Assembly: GCA_947178685.1 (NCBI GenBank)
Contig: CAMWZE010000102.1
Span: 1-6,223, forward strand
Direction: 5' to 3'
From: an uncultured Porphyromonadaceae bacterium
Lineage (GTDB): Bacteria; Bacteroidota; Bacteroidia; Bacteroidales; Muribaculaceae
DNA: 6,223 bases
Made by a program: the position numbers and the translations under genes
Notes under the pieces: model-generated
The model's input: only the letters and a program-made list of their open reading frames with translations
The model's database searches: none
What the model was told of the DNA's origin: nothing
In this document: in pieces, positions 1 to 6,169 of the stretch
How positions within the stretch are numbered: the first letter of the stretch is position 1
Layout of the letters: each line of letters begins with the position of its first letter

Positions 1-580
1 CCTGCTCCTTGGAAGTAGTGTTGAACACTACGGCAGTCTCAGAGTTGAGGCCGAGCTCCTTGAAGTTGGTTACTTTAGCCTTTGAAGCGTTGTAAACAAC
101 GAAGTCAGGCTTGAAGTCTTTGAGTTCCTCCTCAGAAGGAGCGATAAACATGTTGGTCACGAAGTGAGCCTGCCATGCCACCTCCATGATGAAGCGCACA
201 GCCATGCGGGTATCCTTGTTGGCACCGCAGAAACGGTCTACAACATAAAGTTTCTTACCGCTGAGCTCGTTGATGGCGATATCTTTGATCTCCTTCCAAG
301 CTGCCTCGGTCACGGGCTTGTTATCGTTGGGATACTCCTCAGTTGTCCACCATACTTTGTCTTTTGAGTTGTCGTCAAGTACGATGAATTTATCCTTAGG
401 AGAACGGCCTGTGTAAACACCGGTCATAACGTTGACAGCACCGAGTTCAGTTACTGTACCCTTCTCGAAACCTTCGAGAGAAGGATCTGTCTCTGCTTTG
501 AAAAGCTCTTCGTAGCTGGGATTGTAGATCACCTCTTTGACATCTTTGATGCCATACTGAGCCAAATCTATGTTTGCCAT
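1..580 (-). CDS. pckA: Phosphoenolpyruvate carboxykinase (ATP), N-terminal part, cut by window edge
   Basis: Catalyses the reversible conversion of oxaloacetate and ATP to PEP, CO2 and ADP in the cytoplasm. In gut Bacteroidales it is usually thought to run toward oxaloacetate, fixing CO2 on the way to succinate and propionate. I translated the minus strand from the ATG at 578-580: 193 residues starting [10 protein letters not shown] with no stop, so the 3' part lies left of the window (the family is about 535 residues). The substrate-binding motif TGRSPKDKF is at residues 57-65, and R59 corresponds to the substrate-binding arginine of E. coli PckA. The stretch [19 protein letters not shown] (about 135-153) is also characteristic of the family. 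The start is supported by a full family-like N-terminus and by stops upstream. No strong Shine-Dalgarno is present, as is normal in this phylum. The gene has its own promoter and a long leader. Family assignment is very secure; the metabolic direction is from general knowledge. Confidence 0.96.
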   Translation of the reverse strand, partial: MANIDLAQYGIKDVKEVIYNPSYEELFKAETDPSLEGFEKGTVTELGAVNVMTGVYTGRSPKDKFIVLDDNSKDKVWWTTEEYPNDNKPVTEAAWKEIKDIAINELSGKKLYVVDRFCGANKDTRMAVRFIMEVAWQAHFVTNMFIAPSEEELKDFKPDFVVYNASKAKVTNFKELGLNSETAVVFNTTSKEQ

Positions 581-762
581 AAAATCTGTTTGTATTATAT
601 AATTAAGAGTTAGAAATTGTCTTATCACATTTTGGGTCTGAACGAGTGTCTCTTGTCGGGACAGCCGTCCATTCTGTTGTAAAGAAGCATTTACGGACTC
701 GGACTACTCCTTTGTCCGCTCGTATCTTCATTTGTCGTAGTAACAATTACAGATTACTTTTC
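581..762 (-). promoter_or_regulatory. Long 5' leader of pckA with an upstream ORF and possible hairpins
   Basis: This is the predicted untranslated leader between the pckA promoter and its start codon. Two things stand out. First, an open frame runs from an ATG at 729-731 to a TAA at 603-605 (minus), giving 42 residues beginning [10 protein letters not shown]. It ends 22 nt before the pckA ATG and has no Shine-Dalgarno. Second, short inverted repeats occur: CGGAC at 700-704 can pair with GTCCG at 714-718, but CGGAC is repeated at 694-698, so two alternative pairings exist. GGAC at 659-662 can also pair with GTCC at 667-670. I recognise no known riboswitch. The leader may be regulatory or simply long; both elements could be chance. 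Confidence 0.35.
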
Positions 763-767
763 AGTTG

Positions 768-775
768 CAAATTTA
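768..775 (-). promoter_or_regulatory. Bacteroidetes-type -7 promoter element for pckA
   Basis: On the minus strand these bases read TAAATTTG, an exact match to the Bacteroidetes -7 consensus TAnnTTTG. It lies in a very AT-rich stretch (770-835). I see no clean -33 TTTG, but that box is often weak. Transcription would start near 762, giving a leader of about 180 nt before the pckA ATG. The start site is inferred. Confidence 0.7.
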
Positions 776-822
776 ATGATTTTTTTTGTAATTATCCCTA
801 ATTAGAGAAATTTTTCAGCATT

Positions 823-897
823 TTAACATACAATCACCTTCTCCGTTACCAAATCTCCTTTTCTAATAGCACAATAATTCACATCTAACTCATGCAT
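823..897 (-). CDS. Candidate 24-residue small ORF or gene remnant, unknown function
   Basis: The minus-strand ATG at 895-897 opens a 24-codon frame (MHELDVNYCAIRKGDLVTEK, then VIVC) ending at the TAA at 823-825. It is preceded by AAAGGAG five bases upstream, an unusually good Shine-Dalgarno for this phylum. The same frame is open upstream to a TAA at 961-963, so 45 sense codons are continuous. The upstream part (for example HSAITVVPVRPEKGV) also reads like ordinary protein. It may therefore be the C-terminal scrap of a decayed gene rather than a small gene. It lies just upstream of the pckA promoter on the same strand. I do not recognise the sequence, and at this length chance is a real alternative. 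Confidence 0.25.
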   Translation of the reverse strand: MHELDVNYCAIRKGDLVTEKVIVC

Positions 898-1040
898 GGT
901 CACTCCTTTCTCAGGCCTGACCGGCACCACCGTTATTGCCGAATGTGCAGAATAACACTCTTAACCAAACCGGAATAGGCAACTTTGTAGGTATATTATA
1001 AGTAGCTACGAACAAAATCATCAATATCAATCTCTAAATT

Positions 1041-2296
1041 ATGAATACCAACAGCACCAATAAGCGTGGAGAAAGACTCCTGTCTCTTGCAATGGCCTGC
1101 CACAACGCAGGCCGCGAATTCCGCCTCGAACGCCGACGTAACAAAGATTATGCCTACGGACGGCAATGGAACGATGAGATTGATGCGAATGGCTTGGTTA
1201 TGACTGAGGAGCAATATATCCGGTCGCAAGGAAACATACCTCTTAAGAATAATCTGATACGACGCCTGGTAAGAAATGTGCTCGGAGTATTCCGGACTCG
1301 TCTGCAGGAGCAGATGGAAACATGGTCTCCAGCCGATAAGGAACGGGCCGACCTCAACAGAATGGCCGCTCTATACGCCCGAGGAATGGAGGAATTCCTT
1401 ATCTCCGGAATGATTGTTCATCGTAAATGGCTCGGCAGTCGCGACGGAGTGCATGGCATCTGGACCGAATCTGTCTCCCCCGAGACATTTTTCTATGATC
1501 CCTCGGCACGCGATGTGAGAGGAACCGACATCACTGTCATAGGACAGCTGCATGAATTGAGTGCCGACAAGTTCTGTGCAGCCTTTGCCAATTCTCCGGA
1601 GGAATACCGTCGCCTTGAGAAACAACTTGAGGGCCGCACACATATCAATGTGCAGAGATATGGCGCTCGGAAGCCACGCTTCGGAAATGTGGTGACAAAT
1701 GGCTGGCCGACAATGTCTGGAAATATGCCTATGTCACTCAGGAGGGAGAAATACTGCGGGAGGGTCTTTCGCCCTACCGTCATGGAGGCCATCCTTTCGT
1801 ATTTACCGTCTATCCTTTCATAGATGGGGAGATACATTCCTTCGTGGGCGACTTGATTGATCAGCAAAGATATACCAATCGTCTCATCACACTTTATGAC
1901 TGGGTGATACGCGCCTCAGCCAAGGGCGTTCTGCTATTTCCGAAAGAGGCTATCCCCGAAGACTCATCTATCCATGAGCTTGCCGACCAGTGGGGGCGGT
2001 TCAATGGAGTGATTGTATACAAAGCTAAGAATGGGGTGCCCCTTCCGCAACAGGTGAGCGGCAACACAATGAACATTGGCATCGGGGAGTTGCTCGACAT
2101 TCAGATGAAGATGATGGAGGATGTGAGCGGGGTGAGCGGTGCATTACAAGGAAGGCTTGAAAGCCGCGGAATGAGCGGAACCTTATATAACCAGCAGACG
2201 GAGAACTCCCTCACGTCGCTCCGTGACATTCTCGAAACCTTTGACTCATTCATCACCGACTCTCTAAAGCTTGAGAACGCAATGGCCGGCGGATAG
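1041..2296 (+). pseudogene. Phage portal protein remnant, frameshifted and truncated
   Basis: In tailed phages the portal forms the ring through which DNA enters and leaves the capsid. Two plus-strand frames join into one portal-like protein. The first (1041-1823) is sensible up to about residue 204, with YGRQWNDEI (39-47) and IPLKNNLIRRLVRNVLGVFR (66-85). It then degenerates. The other frame continues from about 1652 with AEIWRSEA, then KWLADNVWKYAYVTQEGEIL, and runs through ALQGRLESRGMSGTLYNQQ to the stop at 2294-2296. Portal-like content covers both sides, so a single-base deletion near 1650 is the simplest explanation. About 418 codons remain, which is short for P22-type portals. The C-terminus ends abruptly at AMAGG, probably truncated. 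No terminase, head or tail genes are adjacent. The residue patterns resemble portal proteins of Bacteroidetes prophages, but I could not search, so the family call is good rather than certain. Confidence 0.7.
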
Positions 2297-2315
2297 AAAT
2301 TCCAAGAAACTTCAT

Positions 2316-2323
2316 TATATTTG
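2316..2323 (+). promoter_or_regulatory. Bacteroidetes-type -7 promoter element for the sialidase gene
   Basis: The bases read TATATTTG, an exact TAnnTTTG match, starting 20 nt after the stop of the portal remnant. Transcription would begin near 2330, leaving only about 17 nt before the sialidase ATG at 2347. No convincing -33 TTTG is visible. This indicates that the sialidase is transcribed independently of the decayed phage gene. Confidence 0.65.
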
Positions 2324-2346
2324 CAAAAATTTACCTCCAGATAACC

Positions 2347-3510
2347 ATGACATCATATTCAAAACGAATTTTTACAGGTGTGATCTGCTGTATGGCAATG
2401 TGCATCACATATACGTCAAAAGCGCAACAGAAACATGTAGAGACTTGGAACGATGGCATCATGAGATCGCTCGTTTACTGTCCGGGTGACTACAATTCAA
2501 GCTTTTACCGTATCCCGGCAATCGTAACAGCCGCAGACGGCTCTTTAGTGACTGTTGCCGACAAACGTATCGAACATAACGGCGACCTCCCGGCAAAGAT
2601 TGACATTGTTTCACGTCGGAGCACCGACGGTGGTAAGACATGGAGCGATTATGTTACAGTGGCGGCTCACGATGAGATCGGGGGCTGTGGCGATGCCGCA
2701 CTTGTGACGGATCGTACCTCCGGAGACATTCTTGCAATATTCAGTCATGGCAACGGACTTTGGCAAAAGGAACCGGCACATATCAGCGTGGCAAGGAGCA
2801 AAGACAACGGTGTGACTTGGGGAAAACCCGTTGACATAAATCCTCAGATTCTCACCACCGATCCTTATGGCGTGCAACCAATAAAATGCACAAGTGCTTT
2901 CGCCTCCTCCGGAGCAGCCACGCAGCTTATGGACGGAAGAATCATGTTTGCCCTGGTTACCAGAGAGGAAGGCAATCCCAAATTTAAGGTATATGCCATC
3001 TATTCCGACGATTCAGGCAATACATGGAAAGTTTCTGACACTCCCGCCACATGTGACGGTGATGAGAGCAAGGTGGTGCAGCTTGCCGACGGAACACTGA
3101 TAATGAGCATTCGCAATCGCTTCGGATCGTTGCGCAAATTTTCCTACTCACGCGACAACGGAGTCTCTTGGACTGATCCCATGCCGATAGAGGATCTCCC
3201 CGATCCTCGCTGCAACGGCGACATCATACGTTGCACTCATGACGGCAAAGAGTATCTGTTGCAATCGCTCCCCGGTGATCCGAAGAGACGTAACAATGTG
3301 GCTGTATATGTAAGTGACGACAATGGAAAGACATGGCCCATAAAGAAGACGATTGTCAATATGCCGAGTGCCTATTCATCGATGACAATACTTCCTGACG
3401 GTCGGCTCGGTATCCTCACAGAGGAGAGTGCCAACAACCATTACAGTTACAACATCTGGTTTACCTCCCTCCCGATAGAGGTTATCCTCGCCGGCGACAA
3501 AACCCACTGA
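2347..3510 (+). CDS. Exported exo-alpha-sialidase (neuraminidase), GH33 family
   Basis: Releases terminal sialic acid from glycoproteins, glycolipids or oligosaccharides. The 387 residues open with an export signal (K6-R7, a hydrophobic stretch at about 8-20, likely cleavage after SKA at 24-26). No lipobox is seen, so a periplasmic or secreted enzyme is likely. The catalytic domain is a complete six-bladed propeller by its marks: YRIP at 54-57 (arginine-triad R55) and five Asp boxes of form SxDxGxTW at 92-99, 151-158, 220-227, 268-275 (ending SW) and 323-330. D80 lies 25 residues after R55, the spacing expected of the acid/base Asp. E240 and R256 fit the general-base Glu and second triad Arg, R314 or R315 the third, and Y343 in SAYSSMTIL the nucleophile. 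Length suits a single-domain bacterial sialidase with no added carbohydrate-binding module. Function is secure; linkage preference cannot be read. NanH is a common name for such enzymes but I do not assign it. Confidence 0.93.
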   Translation: MTSYSKRIFTGVICCMAMCITYTSKAQQKHVETWNDGIMRSLVYCPGDYNSSFYRIPAIVTAADGSLVTVADKRIEHNGDLPAKIDIVSRRSTDGGKTWSDYVTVAAHDEIGGCGDAALVTDRTSGDILAIFSHGNGLWQKEPAHISVARSKDNGVTWGKPVDINPQILTTDPYGVQPIKCTSAFASSGAATQLMDGRIMFALVTREEGNPKFKVYAIYSDDSGNTWKVSDTPATCDGDESKVVQLADGTLIMSIRNRFGSLRKFSYSRDNGVSWTDPMPIEDLPDPRCNGDIIRCTHDGKEYLLQSLPGDPKRRNNVAVYVSDDNGKTWPIKKTIVNMPSAYSSMTILPDGRLGILTEESANNHYSYNIWFTSLPIEVILAGDKTH

Positions 3511-3780
3511 CCGGTAAGGACTCATCCAAACCGTAACACTATCGGTATGACAGACGTAAGATATCTTCCGGAAGCATAAGGAGCCCTTGGTTGCCGGAAG
3601 CATCCATCTGTTCAAAGTCAACCGGCGTAGATTTTAAGAACAGCACAAGCACTATAATATGGTTGGCTGCAAACGGCAGGAGTTTCGCTTTCCGGACGAG
3701 CCGGTCCATCAACTACTCGGCATGCTCCGGTAACGTCCACTTACATTCACTTACAACAAAATTAAGTCAGTAAGATTCTA
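3511..3780. other. Intergenic stretch without a recognisable gene
   Basis: No supported gene lies here. The base composition is richer in GC than the AT-rich 270 bp that follow and could derive from decayed coding sequence. It holds the direct repeat CCGGAAGCAT at 3568-3577 and 3594-3603, and two overlapping palindromes, AAGATATCTT (3558-3567) and CTTCCGGAAG (3565-3574). A 24-residue plus-strand frame runs from the ATG at 3659 to the TAA ending at 3733, and a 60-codon plus-strand frame from 3591 to 3773. Neither resembles a known protein to me. I see no clear rho-independent terminator for the sialidase gene. Confidence 0.4.
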
Positions 3781-3832
3781 TATAATACAAATTGCTGTTC
3801 AATTACGTGGGATTATTGCGAATTCGCTCAAA

Positions 3833-3862
3833 TTTTATAGTATGTGTACGATTTTTTATAGT
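3833..3862 (+). repeat. Two TTTTATAGT repeats 21 bp apart upstream of the GH32 promoter
   Basis: TTTTATAGT occurs at 3833-3841 and 3854-3862, two helical turns apart. A related TTTTATATT is at 3871-3879, just before the -7 element. The position and spacing suit an activator binding on one DNA face, but the region is very AT-rich and the similarity may be chance. Confidence 0.25.
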
Positions 3863-3881
3863 GTCACATTTTTTATATTCC

Positions 3882-3889
3882 TAATTTTG
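3882..3889 (+). promoter_or_regulatory. Bacteroidetes-type -7 promoter element for the GH32 gene
   Basis: The bases read TAATTTTG, an exact TAnnTTTG match, in an AT-rich stretch. Transcription would begin near 3896, giving a leader of about 100 nt. The start of that leader can form a small hairpin: AGAGC at 3907-3911 pairs with GCTCT at 3916-3920 across a four-base loop. No Shine-Dalgarno precedes the ATG at 3995. A separate promoter means the GH32 gene need not be co-transcribed with the sialidase. Confidence 0.65.
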
Positions 3890-3994
3890 TAATCAACTAC
3901 GAAATCAGAGCCCCTGCTCTATCCGCATAAAAGCTCCTCATACTGACCGAATTATCTCCATATTACAAAACCCACCAATAGCTATAACTACATT

Positions 3995-5635
3995 ATGAAA
4001 ACTTATTTAAAAAATTACATTACCATTGTGACAATGCTCACTGTACTTCCTGTAATAGCAGCTGAGCGAGAAATCAAGATCACAGATAATTTCCTTCACA
4101 TTCCTGTTTCGCATAGCCATGACCGTGTGCGTATCACTATGGAGGCTCCGGGGATGGAGAGAATGCCGATAAATGTGCGTCTCACAGATGGTAAACCTGA
4201 TTACTGGGTTTTCAAGGATGTCTCTGACCTGAAAGGGAAGAAACTCAAAATCACATATCCGGACGATGTGAAAGGAGTAGAGAATATAATACTTGCACAT
4301 GATATCCCCGATGCCAATATAATATATCATGAAAATAACCGCCCACAGTTTCACTTCACCACTCGTAGGGGTTGGATCAACGACCCGAATGGATTGATTT
4401 ATAACGACGGTGAATATCATCTCTTCTATCAGCACAATCCTTATGAACGTGATTGGGAGAATATGCATTGGGGGCATGCTGTGAGTAATGACCTGATACA
4501 TTGGAAGGAACTCCCTACTGCACTGCATCCCGATGATATGGGCACCATGTTTTCAGGCTCGGCAGTGATTGATTATGACAATACATCGGGCTTCGGCAGC
4601 AAGAAGAATCCTCCGATGGTGGTGGCATATACAGCCGAGACCGGCGACCGCCAGGTGCAATGCATGGCATATAGCCTTGATAATGGGCGCACTTTCACAA
4701 AATACAAGGGGAATCCGGTGATTGACAGCAAAGATATATGGGATTCACATGACACCCGCGATCCTAAGCTTTTCCGATATGGCGACCATTGGGTGATGGT
4801 GCTCAACGAGCGTGACGGTCATTCTATCTATACCTCTGATAATCTTAAAGACTGGGCATACAAGAGCCATATCGGGGGATTCTGGGAGTGTCCGGATCTG
4901 TTTGAACTTCCTGTGGATAACGACGACAACCATAAATTATGGGTCATGTATGGCGCATCCGGCACATATATGCTCGGTAACTTCGACGGTGAGCGTTTCA
5001 CTCCGCTTTCCGGTAAACACTGCTATACAAGAGGGTCTATATATGCTGCTCAAACCTTCAACAATATTCCGGCCGAGGATGGACGTCGCATTCAGATAGG
5101 ATGGTCGCGTATCGGACATCCGGGTATGAATTTCAACGGCATGATGCTACTTCCCACAGAATTGACACTACGAACCACCAAGGATGGTGTGCGTATAGTG
5201 AGCCAGCCGGTGAAGGAGGTCGAGACACTTTGTACCCTTGCCGGCAGCTGGAAAAATCTCACTCAGCAAGAGGCTAATGAGGCGATGAGAGGGTTTGCTA
5301 ATCCGGATTGTCTACGTGTACGCGTGACAATGAAGTTGTCTCATGCCACAGATGCACGTATCTCTCTCGGGAGACAGAATATTGTAGACTACGACCTCAA
5401 CGGTACCACCGTGAACGGATGGTTCTACTCCCCACAGGATCCCACAAGCACAGAACTTACAGCCGACATCTTCATCGACCGCACGTCGATCGAGGTATTT
5501 ATCGATGGGGGCCTCTATTCCTATTCAATGGGAAGAGAGCGTCACGATAACGGACACGATGAATTCATTTTCCACGGCAACCGCGTCACCATCACATCGC
5601 TTGAGGTATTCAACATCGACTCAATCTGGGAGTAA
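3995..5635 (+). CDS. Exported GH32 beta-fructosidase (levanase/inulinase type)
   Basis: Hydrolyses beta-linked fructose from fructans (levan or inulin) or sucrose-like sugars by a retaining mechanism. The 546 residues begin with a signal peptide (K2, K6, hydrophobic 9-22, likely cleavage near A23). An N-terminal beta-sandwich of about 80 residues (25-105) follows, of the kind found ahead of GH32 domains in Bacteroidetes (DUF4980-like, from memory). The five-bladed propeller has all three catalytic signatures: WINDPNG at 127-133 (nucleophile D130), RDP at 255-257 (transition-state stabiliser D256) and ECPDLF at 298-303 (acid/base E298). The C-terminal sandwich (about 405-546) ends with the typical DRTSIEVFIDGG at 495-506. 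The gene is intact and full length. Levan versus inulin and exo versus endo action cannot be decided from motifs. No SusC/SusD, fructokinase or hybrid two-component sensor is visible, unlike known fructan loci. Confidence 0.94.
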   Translation: MKTYLKNYITIVTMLTVLPVIAAEREIKITDNFLHIPVSHSHDRVRITMEAPGMERMPINVRLTDGKPDYWVFKDVSDLKGKKLKITYPDDVKGVENIILAHDIPDANIIYHENNRPQFHFTTRRGWINDPNGLIYNDGEYHLFYQHNPYERDWENMHWGHAVSNDLIHWKELPTALHPDDMGTMFSGSAVIDYDNTSGFGSKKNPPMVVAYTAETGDRQVQCMAYSLDNGRTFTKYKGNPVIDSKDIWDSHDTRDPKLFRYGDHWVMVLNERDGHSIYTSDNLKDWAYKSHIGGFWECPDLFELPVDNDDNHKLWVMYGASGTYMLGNFDGERFTPLSGKHCYTRGSIYAAQTFNNIPAEDGRRIQIGWSRIGHPGMNFNGMMLLPTELTLRTTKDGVRIVSQPVKEVETLCTLAGSWKNLTQQEANEAMRGFANPDCLRVRVTMKLSHATDARISLGRQNIVDYDLNGTTVNGWFYSPQDPTSTELTADIFIDRTSIEVFIDGGLYSYSMGRERHDNGHDEFIFHGNRVTITSLEVFNIDSIWE

Positions 5636-5657
5636 ACCATTCATTGAGAGAATCAAT

Positions 5658-5820
5658 AAGTAGCCACTAACAATTAATGATCATATGACTGCTACATTCT
5701 ACGGCGACCTCTGCCTCGGCTTTTCTGTCATAATGTCAGTAAATTACTCCCTCAAATCCGATGCAGATCTCATCCGTAGAATTTCGCATCCATTATGACG
5801 TTAATTATATGTAGCTACTT
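5658..5820. repeat. 163-bp imperfect inverted repeat (large hairpin), MITE-like
   Basis: The left arm 5658-5723 matches the reverse complement of the right arm 5754-5820 at about 50 of 67 positions by hand alignment, with a few single-base gaps. The strongest paired blocks are AAGTAGC (5658-5664 with 5814-5820), AATTAA (5672-5677 with 5801-5806), TTCTACGG (5697-5704 with 5774-5781) and TCTGC/TCGG/TTT (5710-5723 with 5754-5767). The 30-nt loop contains a near-palindrome, CTGTCATAATGTCAG (5725-5739). It fills the gap between two convergent genes and encodes no protein I can see. It may be a degenerate miniature transposable element, a folded transcript or a terminator-like structure. No clear target-site duplication flanks it. 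Confidence 0.6.
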
Positions 5821-5859
5821 GCTTATCTTTGAAACGCATTCTGTCAAGTATCCCACTAT

Positions 5860-6129
5860 TCACTTCCAATTAGGTGATCTGGATTTGTAAGTATCTAAAT
5901 AATTATCATCAGATGGAAGACAAATTGTATCAATAAAGAAAAGATTCCCATCTATTCCGTGAAGCACATTGTTGGGTAGTGCATCAAAGATATCAATCTC
6001 TCCATTAGTAAAATATTCTCCATCACACATTGGAATGAAACCCATTTCAGCTGATTTTAAGGGCCCAAAATGTTTGACAATGAGAGAGCCACCAAGCATA
6101 TCCTGTTGGAATAAAGTATATTGAAATAT
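5860..6129 (-). pseudogene. C-terminal fragment resembling a polyvalent-protein kinase domain
   Basis: Polyvalent proteins of phages and integrative elements often carry a degenerate Ser/Thr/Tyr-kinase-like domain; its role is not well defined. From the ATG at 6099 the frame gives 79 residues, and it is open further upstream with plausible sequence (YTLFQQD before that ATG), so the true N-terminus is lost. The recognisable part is GEIDIFDALPNNVL (33-46 counted from that ATG), whose D39 and N44 match a kinase catalytic loop. It is followed by DGNLFFID (50-57), whose D57 matches the metal-binding Asp. GFIP at 20-23 and the short tail after FID also fit the domain's end. The fragment lies just after the tRNA-Arg 3' end on the same strand. 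The ATP-binding lobe is absent, so it cannot be an active kinase. I base the family on pattern memory; a plain hypothetical protein is the alternative. Confidence 0.5.
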
Positions 6130-6130
6130 T

Positions 6131-6166
6131 AAAGGGCCACAAAAACATTACGAATTTGTGACCTTT
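6131..6166. terminator. Hairpin after tRNA-Arg, likely bidirectional terminator
   Basis: AAAGGGCCACAAA (6131-6143) and TTTGTGACCTTT (6155-6166) pair almost completely around an 11-base loop, with one bulge or mismatch. The ends are A/T runs on both strands. It lies 4 bp past the mature 3' end of the tRNA on the minus strand and fits a rho-independent terminator for it. On the plus strand the stem runs into TTTTT. Confidence 0.55.
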
Positions 6167-6169
6167 TTG

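Noticed and set aside
164..367. 67-codon plus-strand open frame within pckA
   Set aside because: It is antisense to conserved PckA sequence including the region after the TGRSPKDKF motif.
1630..1660. Programmed ribosomal frameshift in the portal gene
   Set aside because: No slippery heptamer or stimulatory hairpin is seen at the junction, and the C-terminus is also lost, so decay is simpler.
996..1867. Minus-strand open frames opposite the portal remnant (996-1229, 1154-1357, 1371-1643, 1493-1867)
   Set aside because: They lie opposite a frame with clear portal-like content and show no recognisable protein features.
2347..2430. Lipoprotein signal on the sialidase
   Set aside because: Cysteines occur in the hydrophobic stretch (residues 14, 15, 19), but none is preceded by a lipobox; cleavage after SKA fits better.
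3591..3773. 60-codon plus-strand open frame between sialidase and GH32
   Set aside because: Low-complexity Ser/Thr-rich translation, no ribosome binding site, no promoter element and no family resemblance; treated as chance or decayed sequence.
4007..4528. 173-codon minus-strand open frame opposite the GH32 gene
   Set aside because: It overlaps the signal peptide and catalytic start of an unmistakable GH32 gene; its translation is rich in Ile, His and Cys without domain logic, so it is a shadow.
2347..5635. A polysaccharide utilisation locus
   Set aside because: No SusC/SusD pair, regulator or transporter is visible, the two enzymes act on unrelated sugars and each has its own promoter.
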